Source of the DNA: Rhizobium sp. RCAM05350
Lineage (GTDB): Bacteria; Pseudomonadota; Alphaproteobacteria; Rhizobiales; Rhizobiaceae
Assembly (NCBI GenBank): GCA_024426085.1
Contig: CP087974.1
Coordinates: forward strand, 3,692,001 to 3,756,000
Direction: 5' to 3'
DNA: 64,000 bases
Shown here: piece after piece, positions 1-8,869 of the stretch
Layout: every line of letters begins with the position of its first letter
How positions within the stretch are numbered: the stretch's first letter is position 1
Translations under genes and position numbers: made by a program
The notes under the pieces: model-generated
Databases searched by the model: none
Told to the model about the DNA's origin: nothing
What the model saw: only the letters and a program-made list of their open reading frames with translations

Positions 1-177
1 CCGCACTGTCTTCACGAGAAATCCGAAAAGCCTGCGCGCAAGGGTGAAGCGAGACTTGGTTTCCGGCGCCATTGAGCGGGTCAGGTTCGGGGTGCTCTGC
101 GGCGCAAGCTTCAGTTCGGCAATCAGGTCGTGTTCGTCCGGCACGCGATCGCCGATCACATGAGGTTCGTTCTTCAT
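1..177 (-). CDS. Hypothetical protein, N-terminal part only
   Basis: Only the first 58 or so codons lie in the window; the gene runs off the left edge. The ATG at 177 has a GGAG box 7 bases upstream. The visible part is hydrophilic (MKNEPHVIGDRVPDEHDL...) and then becomes basic and aromatic (LARRLFGFLVKTV). It shows no domain I recognise. It lies directly downstream of the small Cys-rich gene and the AraC regulator on the same strand, so the three may form one transcription unit, possibly metal-related. That link is inference from position only. Confidence 0.5.
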   Translation of the reverse strand, partial: MKNEPHVIGDRVPDEHDLIAELKLAPQSTPNLTRSMAPETKSRFTLARRLFGFLVKTVR

Positions 178-244
178 GATGTTGCTCCGGAAAAGGCCGG
201 CCCCCTACTGGGCCGGCGCGGCACGGCAGGGGACCGGTTTCGGC

Positions 245-406
245 CTATCCCTGCGATGCCTGTGTTATGTGGATTGCAGCGTCTGCTTCGCGCAGTGCCT
301 GTGCACATTCCTCGCAGCAGACCTCGACGGTCTTGCCACCGATTTTCACGGCGATGCGGCTTGCATCGAGTTCGCAGTCGCAGGCGGCGCATGTGTTTTC
401 CTGCAT
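245..406 (-). CDS. Small Cys-rich (TRASH/YHS-like) metal-binding protein
   Basis: This is a 53-residue protein with six cysteines in two clusters: C6, C9 and C11 (CAACDC) and C30, C31 and C34 (CCEEC), separated by a GGKTVEV strand. The layout resembles the small treble-clef/TRASH-type proteins found beside heavy-metal transporters, so metal binding is likely. The strong GGAGGA box favours the ATG at 406 (6-base spacing) over an ATG two codons upstream. It sits between an AraC regulator and a partial gene on the same strand. The metal cannot be told from the sequence. Confidence 0.7.
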   Translation of the reverse strand: MQENTCAACDCELDASRIAVKIGGKTVEVCCEECAQALREADAAIHITQASQG

Positions 407-514
407 GATCATTCCTCCGTTTCGGTGTGTTTCGACCAGGAGAGAAGACCATTTTGGCCGGTGCGGCGCTGTCAGATTCTTTAGCGATCTTGTTTGTCGA
501 TCAGACGAGGAGGA

Positions 515-1345
515 TCAGCGCAGGCCGGCGAAGCGCTGGAATTCGGCCGGGGTGCGGCCATAGGCCTGGCGGAAGGAGGAGGAGAAATGGCTGTGGCTGG
601 AAAAGCCGAGATCAAGGCCGATGCCTGTCAGGTCGTCATAGCTTCCGAGCATGTCCAGGGCCTTCGCCAGTCTCAGCCGCAGATGATAGCGATAGAGCGG
701 TGTACCCTCCACCTGCTGGAAGACCTGGGTGAGGTAAACAGGCGAGACGCCGGTTTCCCTGGCGATCTCCGCCAGCGTCCAGCGCCGTGCGAGATCGGAG
801 GAGAGGACAAGCTTGGCCCGGTCCACCAGTTTCTGCCTGCCGATGCTGGCGGTGGCGGCGCGTGCGGTGCGCTCGCCGACGGCGCGGCGCACGAGCGTCA
901 TCGCCAGCGTTTCCGCTTCCAGCGTCTCGGCAGTGCCCCTGAGCAGGCTGTGGCGTAGCAGGGCGACGAGTGCCTGGGCGCGGGCGTCTATGCGCAGGCG
1001 CTGTTTGTTGAAGGCGAAGGGGCTTCTCGCCGCCCGGTGAACCTTCGGCACCAGTTCCTCAAGCACCGTTTCATGCACGGCCAAGCTCAGGCATGCATCG
1101 CCACCCTCCACCGGATGGCTGATGCGGTAGTCCTCGTCGCGGTTGAAGAACAGGATCTGATTTGCCTCGGCAACGGTATCGTCACTGGCGACATGGCGCA
1201 GGAAGACGCCGCGATAGGGAAACACCAGGCTGGTGACGCGCGAACATTCCTCGTCGCTCTTGTGCCGGCATTCGCCGGTGCACAGCACGTCGTGGACGCT
1301 GACCATCTCGGTATCGAGAATTTTCGTGGCCGCAAACTGGCTCAT
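515..1345 (-). CDS. AraC-family transcriptional regulator
   Basis: The protein has 276 residues. The N-terminal ~170 residues form a cupin-like sensor region with no Cys-rich motif. The C-terminal ~95 residues carry the two helix-turn-helix units of the AraC family, with ETGVSPVYLTQVFQQ in the first and LGFSSHSHFSSSFRQAYG, followed by the family's TPAEFQRF ending. The start at 1345 (MSQFAATK) has a GGAG box 5 bases upstream; an ATG six codons earlier lacks one. It precedes the Cys-rich gene on the same strand and may regulate it. The effector is unknown. Confidence 0.85.
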   Translation of the reverse strand: MSQFAATKILDTEMVSVHDVLCTGECRHKSDEECSRVTSLVFPYRGVFLRHVASDDTVAEANQILFFNRDEDYRISHPVEGGDACLSLAVHETVLEELVPKVHRAARSPFAFNKQRLRIDARAQALVALLRHSLLRGTAETLEAETLAMTLVRRAVGERTARAATASIGRQKLVDRAKLVLSSDLARRWTLAEIARETGVSPVYLTQVFQQVEGTPLYRYHLRLRLAKALDMLGSYDDLTGIGLDLGFSSHSHFSSSFRQAYGRTPAEFQRFAGLR

Positions 1346-1407
1346 GAGCGCTCCGGGTTTCAAGGAGCGTTATACGCCTGGAACGGGCGGATCGCCAACT
1401 CTCTGGT

Positions 1408-2428
1408 TTAGCCGCGCAATGCTTCGACCAATTCCTGCATGTCGTCTGGAACCGGCGATTCGAAATGCATGGTCTTGCCGGTGGTCGGATGTTCGAAGGC
1501 CAGCATGAAGGCATGCAGGGCCTGGCGCGGGAATCGATTGACGACCGCCTTTGCCGCATCCGGCAGCAGATTGGCCTTTGTCTTGAAGGCGGCGCCGTAA
1601 TCCGGATCGCCGATCAACGGGTGGCCGATATGGGCCATGTGTACATGGATCTGATGGGTGCGGCCGGTTTCGAGGTTGCACCTGACCATCGCGGCGAGCG
1701 CGGTGGAGTCCGGCTTTTCGAGATAGCGCTCGACAACCTGATAGTGGGTGATCGCCTCGCGCGCGTCATCGCTGCCTTCCTGCTTGACTGCGCGCTTGAC
1801 GCGGTCACCGGCGCGGCCGAGTGGAGCGTCGATCGTTCCCTTCAGGCCGCGGGGACGACCCCAGACGATGGCCATATAGGCGCGCTCCAGCGGACCGGTG
1901 CGGCCGTGGTCGGCAAACTGGTCGGAGAGGTGGCGATGGGCGATATCGTTCTTGGCGACCACCATGACTCCGCTGGTGTCCTTGTCGAGCCGGTGGACGA
2001 TGCCGGGGCGCTTGACGCCGCCGATACCCGAAAGGCTTGCGCCGCAATGATGGATCAGCGCGTTGACAAGCGTACCCGTCCAGTTGCCGGCACCGGGGTG
2101 AACGACGAGACCCGGCGGCTTGACCAGCACGATCAGGTCGTCGTCCTCATAGAGTACGTCGAGCGGGATGTTCTCGCCCTTGGGCTCTGGGTCTTCCGCT
2201 TCCGGCATGCCGATCTCGAAGACGTCGCCGGGCTGAACCTTCTTCTTGGCCTCCTTGATGGTCTTGCCGTTAACGGAGACCTCGCCCTGTTCGATCAGGC
2301 TCTTGATGCGGTTGCGAAAATTCGCCCCCCAGCGCTTCCGTGAGGTACGCGTCCATGCGTCCGGTCGCGTCCTCATTTGCCGTGAGGACTTTCCTAATCG
2401 CCGAGGCTTGTTTAAAGGGGTCGTTCAT
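1408..2428 (-). CDS. rluD: 23S rRNA pseudouridine synthase RluD (one frameshift)
   Basis: RluD converts uridines of helix 69 of 23S rRNA to pseudouridine. The N-terminal S4 domain is visible (RIKSLIEQGEVSVNGK), followed by the RluA/RluC/RluD catalytic motif HRLDKDTSGVMVVAK with the catalytic Asp, and the C-terminal LETGRTHQIHVHMAHIGHP signature. The true start is the ATG at 2428 (MNDPFKQASAIRK), which continues through DAYLTEALGGEF. The frame then breaks near 2320-2330, where a CGCG appears shortened to CG. Without repair the protein would lose its first ~38 residues. The gene is divergent from the small membrane-protein gene at 2459. Confidence 0.92.
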
Positions 2429-2458
2429 TCTCGTTCCATTCCGCAGGTAAGGCCAGCC

Positions 2459-2842
2459 ATGTCCAATCAGAAACCAATCGAACAGGAAGACAAGCCGCTC
2501 GATCCGGTGATGGAGAACGTGCGCCGCAAGATGGTCAAGCTGCAGCTGGTCTCAGGCGGTGTCATGTTGGTGATGCTTATGGTCGTGCTGGGCGCGATTG
2601 TCTACAAGCTTACGCGTCCGGGCAAGACCGATGTGGCGCAAAGCGCCTCTGTCGTGGTGCCGGGCGAGGCGCCGGTAACGGCAATCGCTGCGCTCCCTGC
2701 CGGCTTTGAAGTTTCCGACGTGGCTTTGTCGGGCGGCCGGATCCTGTTCTATGGCGCGGTCGCCGGTGGAGACCGCAAGGCGATCGTCTTCGATATCGCT
2801 GCCGGCCGTATCGTTGCGGATGTTTCCGTCAAGACCAACTGA
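2459..2842 (+). CDS. Small single-pass membrane protein, conserved hypothetical
   Basis: The protein has 127 residues. A hydrophilic N-terminus (MSNQKPIEQEDKPLDPVMENVRRKM) is followed by one transmembrane helix around residues 33-53 (LVSGGVMLVMLMVVLGAIVY). The C-terminal part of ~65 residues is probably periplasmic and beta-rich, with RILFYGAVAGGDRKAIVFD. Small proteins of this plan lie beside rluD in rhizobia. It is divergent from rluD and 12 bases upstream of the RNA methyltransferase gene, so it is probably co-transcribed with that gene. The function is not known. Confidence 0.75.
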   Translation: MSNQKPIEQEDKPLDPVMENVRRKMVKLQLVSGGVMLVMLMVVLGAIVYKLTRPGKTDVAQSASVVVPGEAPVTAIAALPAGFEVSDVALSGGRILFYGAVAGGDRKAIVFDIAAGRIVADVSVKTN

Positions 2843-2854
2843 GAAGGCTGCGCC

Positions 2855-3677
2855 GTGACACCGCTGCGCATCGACGATCCGGCCGATCCGCGCATCGCCG
2901 GCTTCGTCTCGATCAAGGAGCGCGACCTGACGGGCCGGCAGGGCCGGTTCATCGCCGAGGGCACTGTCGTGCTGCGTATGCTGGCTGCCGCGCATCGTGC
3001 CGGGCGTGGCATCGAGGCTGAAGCCATCCTGCTGCTCGAAAACCGCGTCGATGGTGTCAGCGGCATCCTCGCCGAATTCCCGGCGGACATTCCCGTGTAT
3101 GTCGCCAGTGCCCCGGTGTTCGATGCTATTGCCGGTTTCAACATGCACCGGGGCGTGCTGGCGCTGGGCAAGCGCCAATCGGCGCCCGGTCTGGACACAC
3201 TCGTCAGCAGTCTTCCCGCGAAAAGCCTGGTTCTGGCCGCCTGCGGCATTTCCAACCATGACAATATGGGCTCGATGTTCCTGCAACGCCGCCGCCTTTG
3301 GCGTCGATGCCATCCTGATGGACGAGACCAGCTGCGATCCCATGTACCGCAAGGCGATCCGGGTCTCCGTCGGCTCGGTTCTGAGTGTGCCCTTTGTCCG
3401 CGAGGGGTCGGTGACGGCGCTTGTCGGGCGCCTGCAGGCGGAGGGATTTGCGATCTGGGGATTGTCGCCGCGCGGCAAGACCGATCTGCACGACATTCCA
3501 CCGTCGCCGCGCACCGCGCTTCTGATGGGCACGGAAGGCGAGGGGTTGCCTGAAAACATCATGGCATCGATCCGGACCGCCCGCATCCGCCAGCGACCGG
3601 GGCTGGATAGCCTGAACGTTGCGACAGCGACAGGCATCGCGCTGCATCAGGTGGCGATGATCAACGGTTTTATCTGA
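2855..3677 (+). CDS. TrmH/SpoU-family RNA 2'-O-methyltransferase (one frameshift)
   Basis: A SpoU-family enzyme that methylates the ribose of a tRNA or rRNA base using S-adenosylmethionine. The N-terminal substrate-binding region (GRFIAEGTVVLRML) is followed by the knotted catalytic domain with the motifs ACGISNHDNMGSMF, LLMGTEGEGLP and LNVATATGIALHQ, which are motifs 1-3 of the family. The start is GTG at 2855 with a GAAGG box. The frame breaks at 3282, where an extra T turns CCGCAA into CCTGCAA; the expected residues are MFRNAAAFG. The exact RNA target is not predictable. Confidence 0.88.
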
Positions 3678-3686
3678 CGTCAGCGA

Positions 3687-4891
3687 CTATCGATGTTCCG
3701 GCAGCAGCATATCGCGGGCGCGGGCAGCGAGGCTTTTGTCTGCCCCATCGGGCTGCGTGGTTGCCGCCGAGAGCAGGGCGGGTATAGGTGATTCCCGGCC
3801 TTCCTTGGCCGCCGTCAAAGCCACCATGGTTGCTGCAATATCGGCAATTTCCTCGCGCAGGGCGTCGTCGCGCTGAAGATGTCGAGGTGATCAACTGTTC
3901 CGAGAGCGTTGCCGCCCGGTTGCGGGCATATTCGGCCGGTACGGTCAGATCGATCGCTGCCACAGGCGATATGGTGTTTTGCGCATCGGTGTTGTCCTGT
4001 GCGCCCTGGGAGCGATGCGCCGGTAACCGTCAGATCCATTGCGGCCGGTTTTTTCTCGCGGCGCACGGGCATGGTCAGGCCCGCAGCCCTTAGCGCCTTC
4101 GATGCGTCACGCAGTTCGGCGCCAGAATCCTTCACCTTGGTCTTCAATCGTTCGATTTCGGCACCCCTGCGTTCCAGAAAGCTGTCCTTGTCCGCGCTTG
4201 AGGCGATTTCACGGGCGAGCTTGGCTTCGAACTGCTTCAGACGGGTTTCGTCGTGGGCGAGCCGGACTTCCAGTTCCCGCGCCTTGGTGCTTTCGGCCTT
4301 CAGTTCGTTGCGCAGGCTTTCGCGCTCGTCCCGCAGGCCGGAAATACGACTCTTGAGGTTTTCGGCTTCGGCATCATGGGCTGCAACGTCGATCCGCAGG
4401 CTGTCGAGATCTGCGGAAGCGTGATCCACCTGGCGGCTCAGGGTCTTGATATCGATGTTCTTCTTGACGTTGTCACGCTCAACATCCGCCAGCGTTGCCT
4501 TGAGCCGTTCGATATTCTGCTCCAGCTGCCGGGTGGCAGAACGCAGGTCCGCTGCTTCGACATTCATATCGGCAAGTTGTGCCTGCAGATCAGCGTTTTC
4601 GCCAGCGAGACGCTGGGTTTCCTTCAGAGTCGCGCCGTTCTGAAGCAACAGGGCGACGTTCTTGTCGCACTCGCGTTTCAGCGTCTGGCTGGTACGGGCA
4701 TTTTCGGCGGCATAACCGGCGCGGGCCGCATCCTTCTGGGCCCGAACTTCCTGCGGCGACAGCGGCATTGTTGCCTTCAGCCGGTCCTCGGCAAAACGGA
4801 TAATGCGCTTGTGAACGACCGGTGCCGCCAACAGGCCGAGAATAGCCGCGGTGAGAAAACCCAGGGCAAACAGGAGTGCGAATTCAATCAC
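3687..4891 (-). CDS. Membrane-anchored coiled-coil protein (two frameshifts)
   Basis: The protein has about 400 residues. An N-terminal transmembrane helix (residues ~2-25, ALLFALGFLTAAILGLLAAPVV) is followed by ~220 residues of heptad-rich coiled coil full of Leu, Glu, Lys and Arg. A C-terminal segment (VAAIDLTVPAEYARN ... LREEIADIAATMVALTAAKEG) ends at the TAG at 3687. The frame breaks at 4007 and 3874; at both an extra T sits inside a CpG on the plus strand. It resembles RmuC-type proteins in its anchor-plus-coil layout, but I see no nuclease domain. The role is unknown. Confidence 0.75.
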
Positions 4892-5061
4892 GGGCTGGCC
4901 ATTTCAATTCAAAGCACGCGGCGACACGCTATAATCCAGGAATTTTGTTTCATTCGCTCTAAAGCAGAACAACAATATCACTTCAAGTATTCATGAACGC
5001 ATTTTTTTCAAGTCACGGCAGCGTCTGGAAAGACTTTCAGGAAAGAAAGAGCTCTCCGGCC

Positions 5062-5649
5062 TCAGAAGGGGTTCCAGGTCGGCTGCTGGGTGAGCTTCAG
5101 GTAGCCGACATTGATGCCGAGACCGCACCGAGGCCGGTGCGGATCGGAACCAGAACGATGTTTTCGTCGGTAAGGACCGTCATGCCGACGCCGGCGACCA
5201 CATAGGCGGAGCCTGAAACGCCGCCGAAGCGCTTATAGAGCGAGGGGACGGCAGGCAGGTTGTAGACCAGCATCATCGCGCGGCTGCCCTGGCCACCCCA
5301 GTCGAGGCCGAGAGACGGTCCCTGCCAGAACACGTTATGCTGGCCGGCATTCTTCGTATAGAGGTCGCCTTCGCCATAGGTCAGGCCGGCGACGAATGCG
5401 CCTGAGCCTTCCTGGCCGAGAATGTAGCCATTCGGCAGGCCGTATTTGGAAAACACGTTCTCGACGACCTTGGCAAGACCACCGGATGTCGAACCGAAGA
5501 AGCCATGGCCGGCGTCGACGATTTCCTGCATTGTGTACTGCGAGCCGTTGGCATTCTGCGCCGACGCTGCCGGCATGAGGCTGAAGACGGCCAGCACGGT
5601 CGCAAGCGCGCAGGAATGGGAATTTAACGGCATTGACGATCCGCTGCAT
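5062..5649 (-). CDS. DUF1134 (SYLF-like) secreted protein, two frameshifts
   Basis: The protein has about 195 residues, with a signal peptide (VLAVFSLMPAASAQ) and the conserved DUF1134 body: MQEIVDAGHGFFG, YGLPNGYILGQEGSGAFVAG, GPSLGLDWGGQGS and GSAYVVAGVGMTVL. The glycine-rich strands resemble SYLF lipid-binding proteins. The start is the ATG at 5649 (MQRIVNAVKFPFLRA) with a GGAGAA box. The frame breaks near 5605, inside the signal peptide, and near 5128; the repaired C-terminus reads LGINVGYLKLTQQPTWNPF and stops at 5062. The function is uncharacterised. Confidence 0.85.
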
Positions 5650-5916
5650 GTTCTTCTCCGTAGACTCAGGAGCGCCTGCGACGTCATTCGTGGGCTGCTG
5701 CCTGCCCCGTTCCAGACTGTCACGGGGTTCGGGCTGATTGTCAGCAATTTGAACCGATGATCTTAACAATCGGTTTACCAAATGTGGTGTCTTTATGATC
5801 TTCGCCCTGAGACTATGCCCGCGCAATGTTCGCGGGTTAGACAATGGGGCAAAAGGATCGTGGAAGGCCGCCTGATCTCGCTTGTGAGCCGCTCGAAGGC
5901 TATTGAGGATACGACC

Positions 5917-6564
5917 ATGGGAAAGAACCCGAACCTGACCTTGACCGGTCCCGATCTCGCAGCGCTTCTGTGCAGCCGTGTCTGCCACGACATCATCTCG
6001 CCGGTTGGCGCTATTAATAACGGCCTCGAACTGCTCGACGAGGGCGGGGCGGATGCCGATGCCATGGACCTCATCCGCACCAGCGCGCTCAATGCTTCGG
6101 TACGGTTGAAATTCGCCCGGCTGGCCTTCGGCGCTTCCGGCTCCGTCGGCGCCTCGATCGATACCGGTGAAGCGGAAAAGGCGGCCAAGGATTTCGCCTC
6201 CGTCGAAAAGAAGACGGAAGTCACCTGGACCGGACCGCGTGTCATCATCGCCAAGAACCGCGTCAAGTTGCTGCTCAACCTGTTCCTGATCGCTTACGGC
6301 GCCATCCCGCGCGGCGGTTCGATCGATGTTATCCTTGAAAATCCGGAATATGACGCGGCCTTCAAGCTGATCTGCAAGGGCAGGATGATGCGCGTGCCAC
6401 CGAAGCTGGTCGAGCTTCTCTCCGGCACGCTCGAAGAAGCCGTCGATGCCCATACGATCCAGCCCTACTACACGGTCCTGCTTGCCGATGAAGCCGGCAT
6501 GGAGATCGAGGTCAACTCAACGTCCGAGGAAATCGTGTTTTCCATGAAGATGGTTGCAGCCTGA
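5917..6564 (+). CDS. chpT: Histidine phosphotransferase ChpT
   Basis: ChpT takes phosphate from the hybrid kinase CckA and passes it to CtrA and CpdR, the central step of the alphaproteobacterial cell-cycle phosphorelay. The 215-residue protein has the histidine box SRVCHDIISPVGAINNGLEL with the phospho-accepting His24. It has the degenerate ATPase-like second domain expected of the family (IAKNRVKLLLNLFLIAYGAIPRGGSI). The start at 5917 was chosen because family similarity begins there, although the frame is open further upstream. A response regulator gene and ctrA follow, which supports the assignment. Confidence 0.92.
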   Translation: MGKNPNLTLTGPDLAALLCSRVCHDIISPVGAINNGLELLDEGGADADAMDLIRTSALNASVRLKFARLAFGASGSVGASIDTGEAEKAAKDFASVEKKTEVTWTGPRVIIAKNRVKLLLNLFLIAYGAIPRGGSIDVILENPEYDAAFKLICKGRMMRVPPKLVELLSGTLEEAVDAHTIQPYYTVLLADEAGMEIEVNSTSEEIVFSMKMVAA

Positions 6565-6677
6565 AGCTGAGATAAATCGGCTTTTAGTTCCCTGCGGTAA
6601 CTGATTCTTTGCCAAAGCGGCATACGGTTGTCGATAGGGAATGAATACCCTGCAGAGCCGCTAAGAAGGAGCTTGAG

Positions 6678-7040
6678 ATGCAACGCTTGATGATTGCCGA
6701 TGATTCAGACGTCGTACGCAAGGTCGGAAAGCGCATCCTCTCCGGTCTAAATTTTCTCGTCTCCGAGGCTGCCAACGGTCTCGAAGCGCTCGTGCGCTGC
6801 GAAGCGGAGCTCCCCAACATCATCATCGTCGACGCGGGCCTTGATGGCGCGCTGGACCTGATCGCCAATATCCGCAATCTGCCGAATGGCAAGGCTGTGC
6901 GCATCTATTACTGCGTCGTCGAGGCGGATTTGAAGAAGATGATGGCCGGCAAACGCGCCGGTGCCGACGATTTTCTCTTGAAGCCGTTCGATCGCAAGAT
7001 TCTCACAAGCGTCTTTGGCAGCTTGTCGATCGCCGCCTGA
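6678..7040 (+). CDS. Single-domain response regulator
   Basis: This is a 120-residue receiver domain without an output domain. The acidic pocket is D8/D9, the phospho-acceptor is D52 (IIIVDAGLDG) and the conserved lysine is K102 (FLLKPFD). The usual Ser/Thr switch residue after beta-4 is not obvious (IYYCVVEADL), so phosphorylation signalling may be atypical. It lies 113 bases downstream of chpT with a GGAG-type box (aagaaggagcttgag) before its ATG. A role in the ChpT phosphorelay or motility is inferred from position only. Confidence 0.85.
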   Translation: MQRLMIADDSDVVRKVGKRILSGLNFLVSEAANGLEALVRCEAELPNIIIVDAGLDGALDLIANIRNLPNGKAVRIYYCVVEADLKKMMAGKRAGADDFLLKPFDRKILTSVFGSLSIAA

Positions 7041-7068
7041 TCCTTGATCAACCGATATTGTTTCAAAC

Positions 7069-7100
7069 AAGCCGTTGCCTTTCCAGGTTGCGGCTTTTTT
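7069..7100 (+). terminator. Probable rho-independent terminator after the response regulator
   Basis: AAGCCG at 7069-7074 pairs with CGGCTT at 7091-7096 and is followed by a run of six T. The stem is only six perfect base pairs with some further pairing in the loop, so the call is moderate. It lies 29 bases after the stop of the response regulator gene. Confidence 0.55.
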
Positions 7101-7150
7101 ATGTCCCTCATAGAGGGGTGGCGCGGCACCATACGGAAAACCCGGAAACG

Positions 7151-7179
7151 AAAAAGCCCGCCATCATCGGCGGGCTTTT
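7151..7179 (-). terminator. Terminator downstream of ctrA (bidirectional shape)
   Basis: AAAAAGCCCGCC and GGCGGGCTTTT form a stem of about 10 base pairs around a short AT-rich loop, flanked by A and T runs. The shape works in both directions. It lies about 80 bases beyond the repaired ctrA stop and could also back up the terminator of the convergent response regulator gene. Confidence 0.8.
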
Positions 7180-7261
7180 AAGAAACTTTCGGCAAGATCA
7201 GCCGTGGCGTCCCTGCATTATGCGGGATGCGAAACACCGCCGGCTGCAATGGCCGGGGGTA

Positions 7262-7961
7262 TCAGGCGCTTTCTGCGAAATCGCCTTCCGGCTCGCGCAG
7301 CACGTAGCCACGGCCCCAGACGGTTTCGATATAGTTCTGCACTGCCGGCGGCATTTGCGAGCTTCTTGCGCAGCTTGCAGATGAACACGTCGATGATCTT
7401 CAGTTCCGGTTCGTCCATGCCGCCATAGAGGTGGTTGAGGAACATTTCCTTGGTCAGCGTCGTACCCTTGCGGAGCGAAAGCAGCTCCAGCATCTGGTAT
7501 TCCTTGCCCGTCAGGTGAACGCGCTGGCCGCCGACTTCAACGGTCTTCGCATCCAGGTTGACGATCAGTTCGCCGGTCGAGATGACCGACTGCGCATGAC
7601 CCTTGGAACGGCGCACGATCGCATGGATGCGAGCGACCAGTTCATCCTTGTGGAAAGGCTTGGTCATGTAGTCGTCGGCACCGAAGCCGAGGCCGCGAAC
7701 CTTGTCCTCAATACCGGCCATGCCGGAGAGGATGAGAATAGGTGTCTTGACCTTGGACAGACGCAGCGTTCTCAGAACTTCATAACCGGACATGTCCGGC
7801 AGGTTAAGATCGAGCAGAATGATGTCGTAATCATAGAGCTTGCCGAGATCGACACCCTCTTCACCAAGATCGGTGGTGTAAACGTTAAAACTTTCCGACT
7901 TGAGCATCAGTTCGATGCTCTGCGCTGTCGCGCTGTCGTCTTCGATGAGTAGAACCCGCAT
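7262..7961 (-). CDS. ctrA: Cell-cycle master response regulator CtrA (one frameshift)
   Basis: CtrA is an OmpR-type response regulator that controls DNA replication, division and flagellar genes. The receiver domain has the acidic pocket E7/D8/D9, the phospho-acceptor D51 ([16 protein letters not shown]) and the lysine in [13 protein letters not shown]. The winged helix includes [17 protein letters not shown] and [13 protein letters not shown]. The frame breaks at 7343 (extra T inside CACGCC); the repaired end reads [19 protein letters not shown] and stops at 7262. CtrA is essential in rhizobia, so the break is probably a sequence error. Confidence 0.95.
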
Positions 7962-8067
7962 AATTGTCCCCTTTTCCGCCGCCGAAAGGTCGTTGTGGCC
8001 CCCTTACGCGATACGGATCCAGTCGTTGCCTGATTTGGAGGCTGCCAGCAAATGGTTAACAAATTCT

Positions 8068-8196
8068 GATTCACTCTGGCAAGGTGTATCGGAAATGTTA
8101 AATATTTTTTGCAGTCCTCTGATTTTGCATGTGAATCTAGAATGATATCCTTAACGCACAACATTAAGAAAATCTGCTATCTGACTCATCTGACTC
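8068..8196. promoter_or_regulatory. ctrA-fliJ intergenic control region with four GANTC sites
   Basis: The 440-base gap between the divergent ctrA and fliJ genes holds four GANTC sequences in 129 bases: GATTC 8068-8072, GAATC 8133-8137, and GACTC at 8183-8187 and 8192-8196. GANTC is the target of the cell-cycle methyltransferase CcrM. TTAA half-sites at 8151-8154 and 8164-8167 resemble a CtrA box but are 9 rather than 7 bases apart. In Caulobacter both CcrM methylation and CtrA itself control ctrA; control here is inferred. Confidence 0.6.
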
Positions 8197-8401
8197 AATC
8201 TATGCCGACCATCAAATTTAACGCCCGGCATTTACTGACCCTTAAATGATCGTCCCTATGATTAACGATGCCCGTAAACGAAAGGTTACCAGCGGTAGGA
8301 TTTTGTTAAGATCGCTGTAATTTTTTTGTTTCCGACGCCGTAAGGTCGGTTGAACGGGTCAAATCCAGTAACCGGGGTCTCGCATCACGGGAGTATTGCG
8401 T

Positions 8402-8761
8402 ATGAAGTCACGTGAGAGCCTTGTTCGCCTGAAGGAATTTCAGGTGAAGGAGAAACAGCGTCAGTTGAGCCAGTTGCAACTGATGATGTCCGAATTTGAG
8501 CGGATGACCAAGGAATTGGAAAACCAGATCACGTTCGAGGAAAAGAAGTCCGGGATCACCGATCCCACCCATTTCGCCTATCCGACGTTTGCCAAGGCTG
8601 CGAGACAGCGGGCAGACAATCTCCAGGTCTCGGTTCGGGAGCTGAAGGTACAGCAGGATGCGGCGGAGCTTGCGCTGGAAGAGGTTCAGGCGGAGTTCGC
8701 CAAGGCCGCGGCGCTCGAAGAACGGGATAATGGTGCCCTGCATGCGCCTAGGCGCGCTTGA
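8402..8761 (+). CDS. fliJ: Flagellar export protein FliJ
   Basis: The 119-residue protein is all-helical and charged, with an FliJ-type pattern: MKSRESLVRLKEFQVKEKQRQ at the start, then a long coiled coil. FliJ is the cytoplasmic stalk and chaperone of the flagellar type III export ATPase. The ATG at 8402 has GGGAG upstream; a TTG two codons earlier is less likely. It is divergent from ctrA and probably under CtrA control. The fliI gene is not in the window. Low-complexity coiled coils are easily misassigned, so the call rests partly on the position beside ctrA. Confidence 0.75.
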   Translation: MKSRESLVRLKEFQVKEKQRQLSQLQLMMSEFERMTKELENQITFEEKKSGITDPTHFAYPTFAKAARQRADNLQVSVRELKVQQDAAELALEEVQAEFAKAAALEERDNGALHAPRRA

Positions 8762-8779
8762 GGTTTTGCTCAAGGCCAA

Positions 8780-8824
8780 AAGGCCCTTCTCACGGACTTA
8801 CCTCAAGTCCGTGAGAAGGGCCTT
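8780..8824 (+). terminator. Very long perfect hairpin terminator after fliJ
   Basis: A 20-base arm at 8780-8799 is perfectly complementary to 8805-8824 around a five-base loop, followed by a T-rich stretch (gtgtattttt). It lies 19 bases beyond the fliJ stop. The stem is longer than needed for an ordinary rho-independent terminator. Confidence 0.85.
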
Positions 8825-8869
8825 GTGTATTTTTGGTTCGTTTTTTTGGGCAGCCCTGTCCGTCGTGCC

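Noticed and set aside
5335-6453. Long minus-strand reading frame across chpT and the DUF1134 gene
   Set aside because: It is antisense to chpT over most of its length and its end is the out-of-frame DUF1134 sequence; it has no family resemblance.
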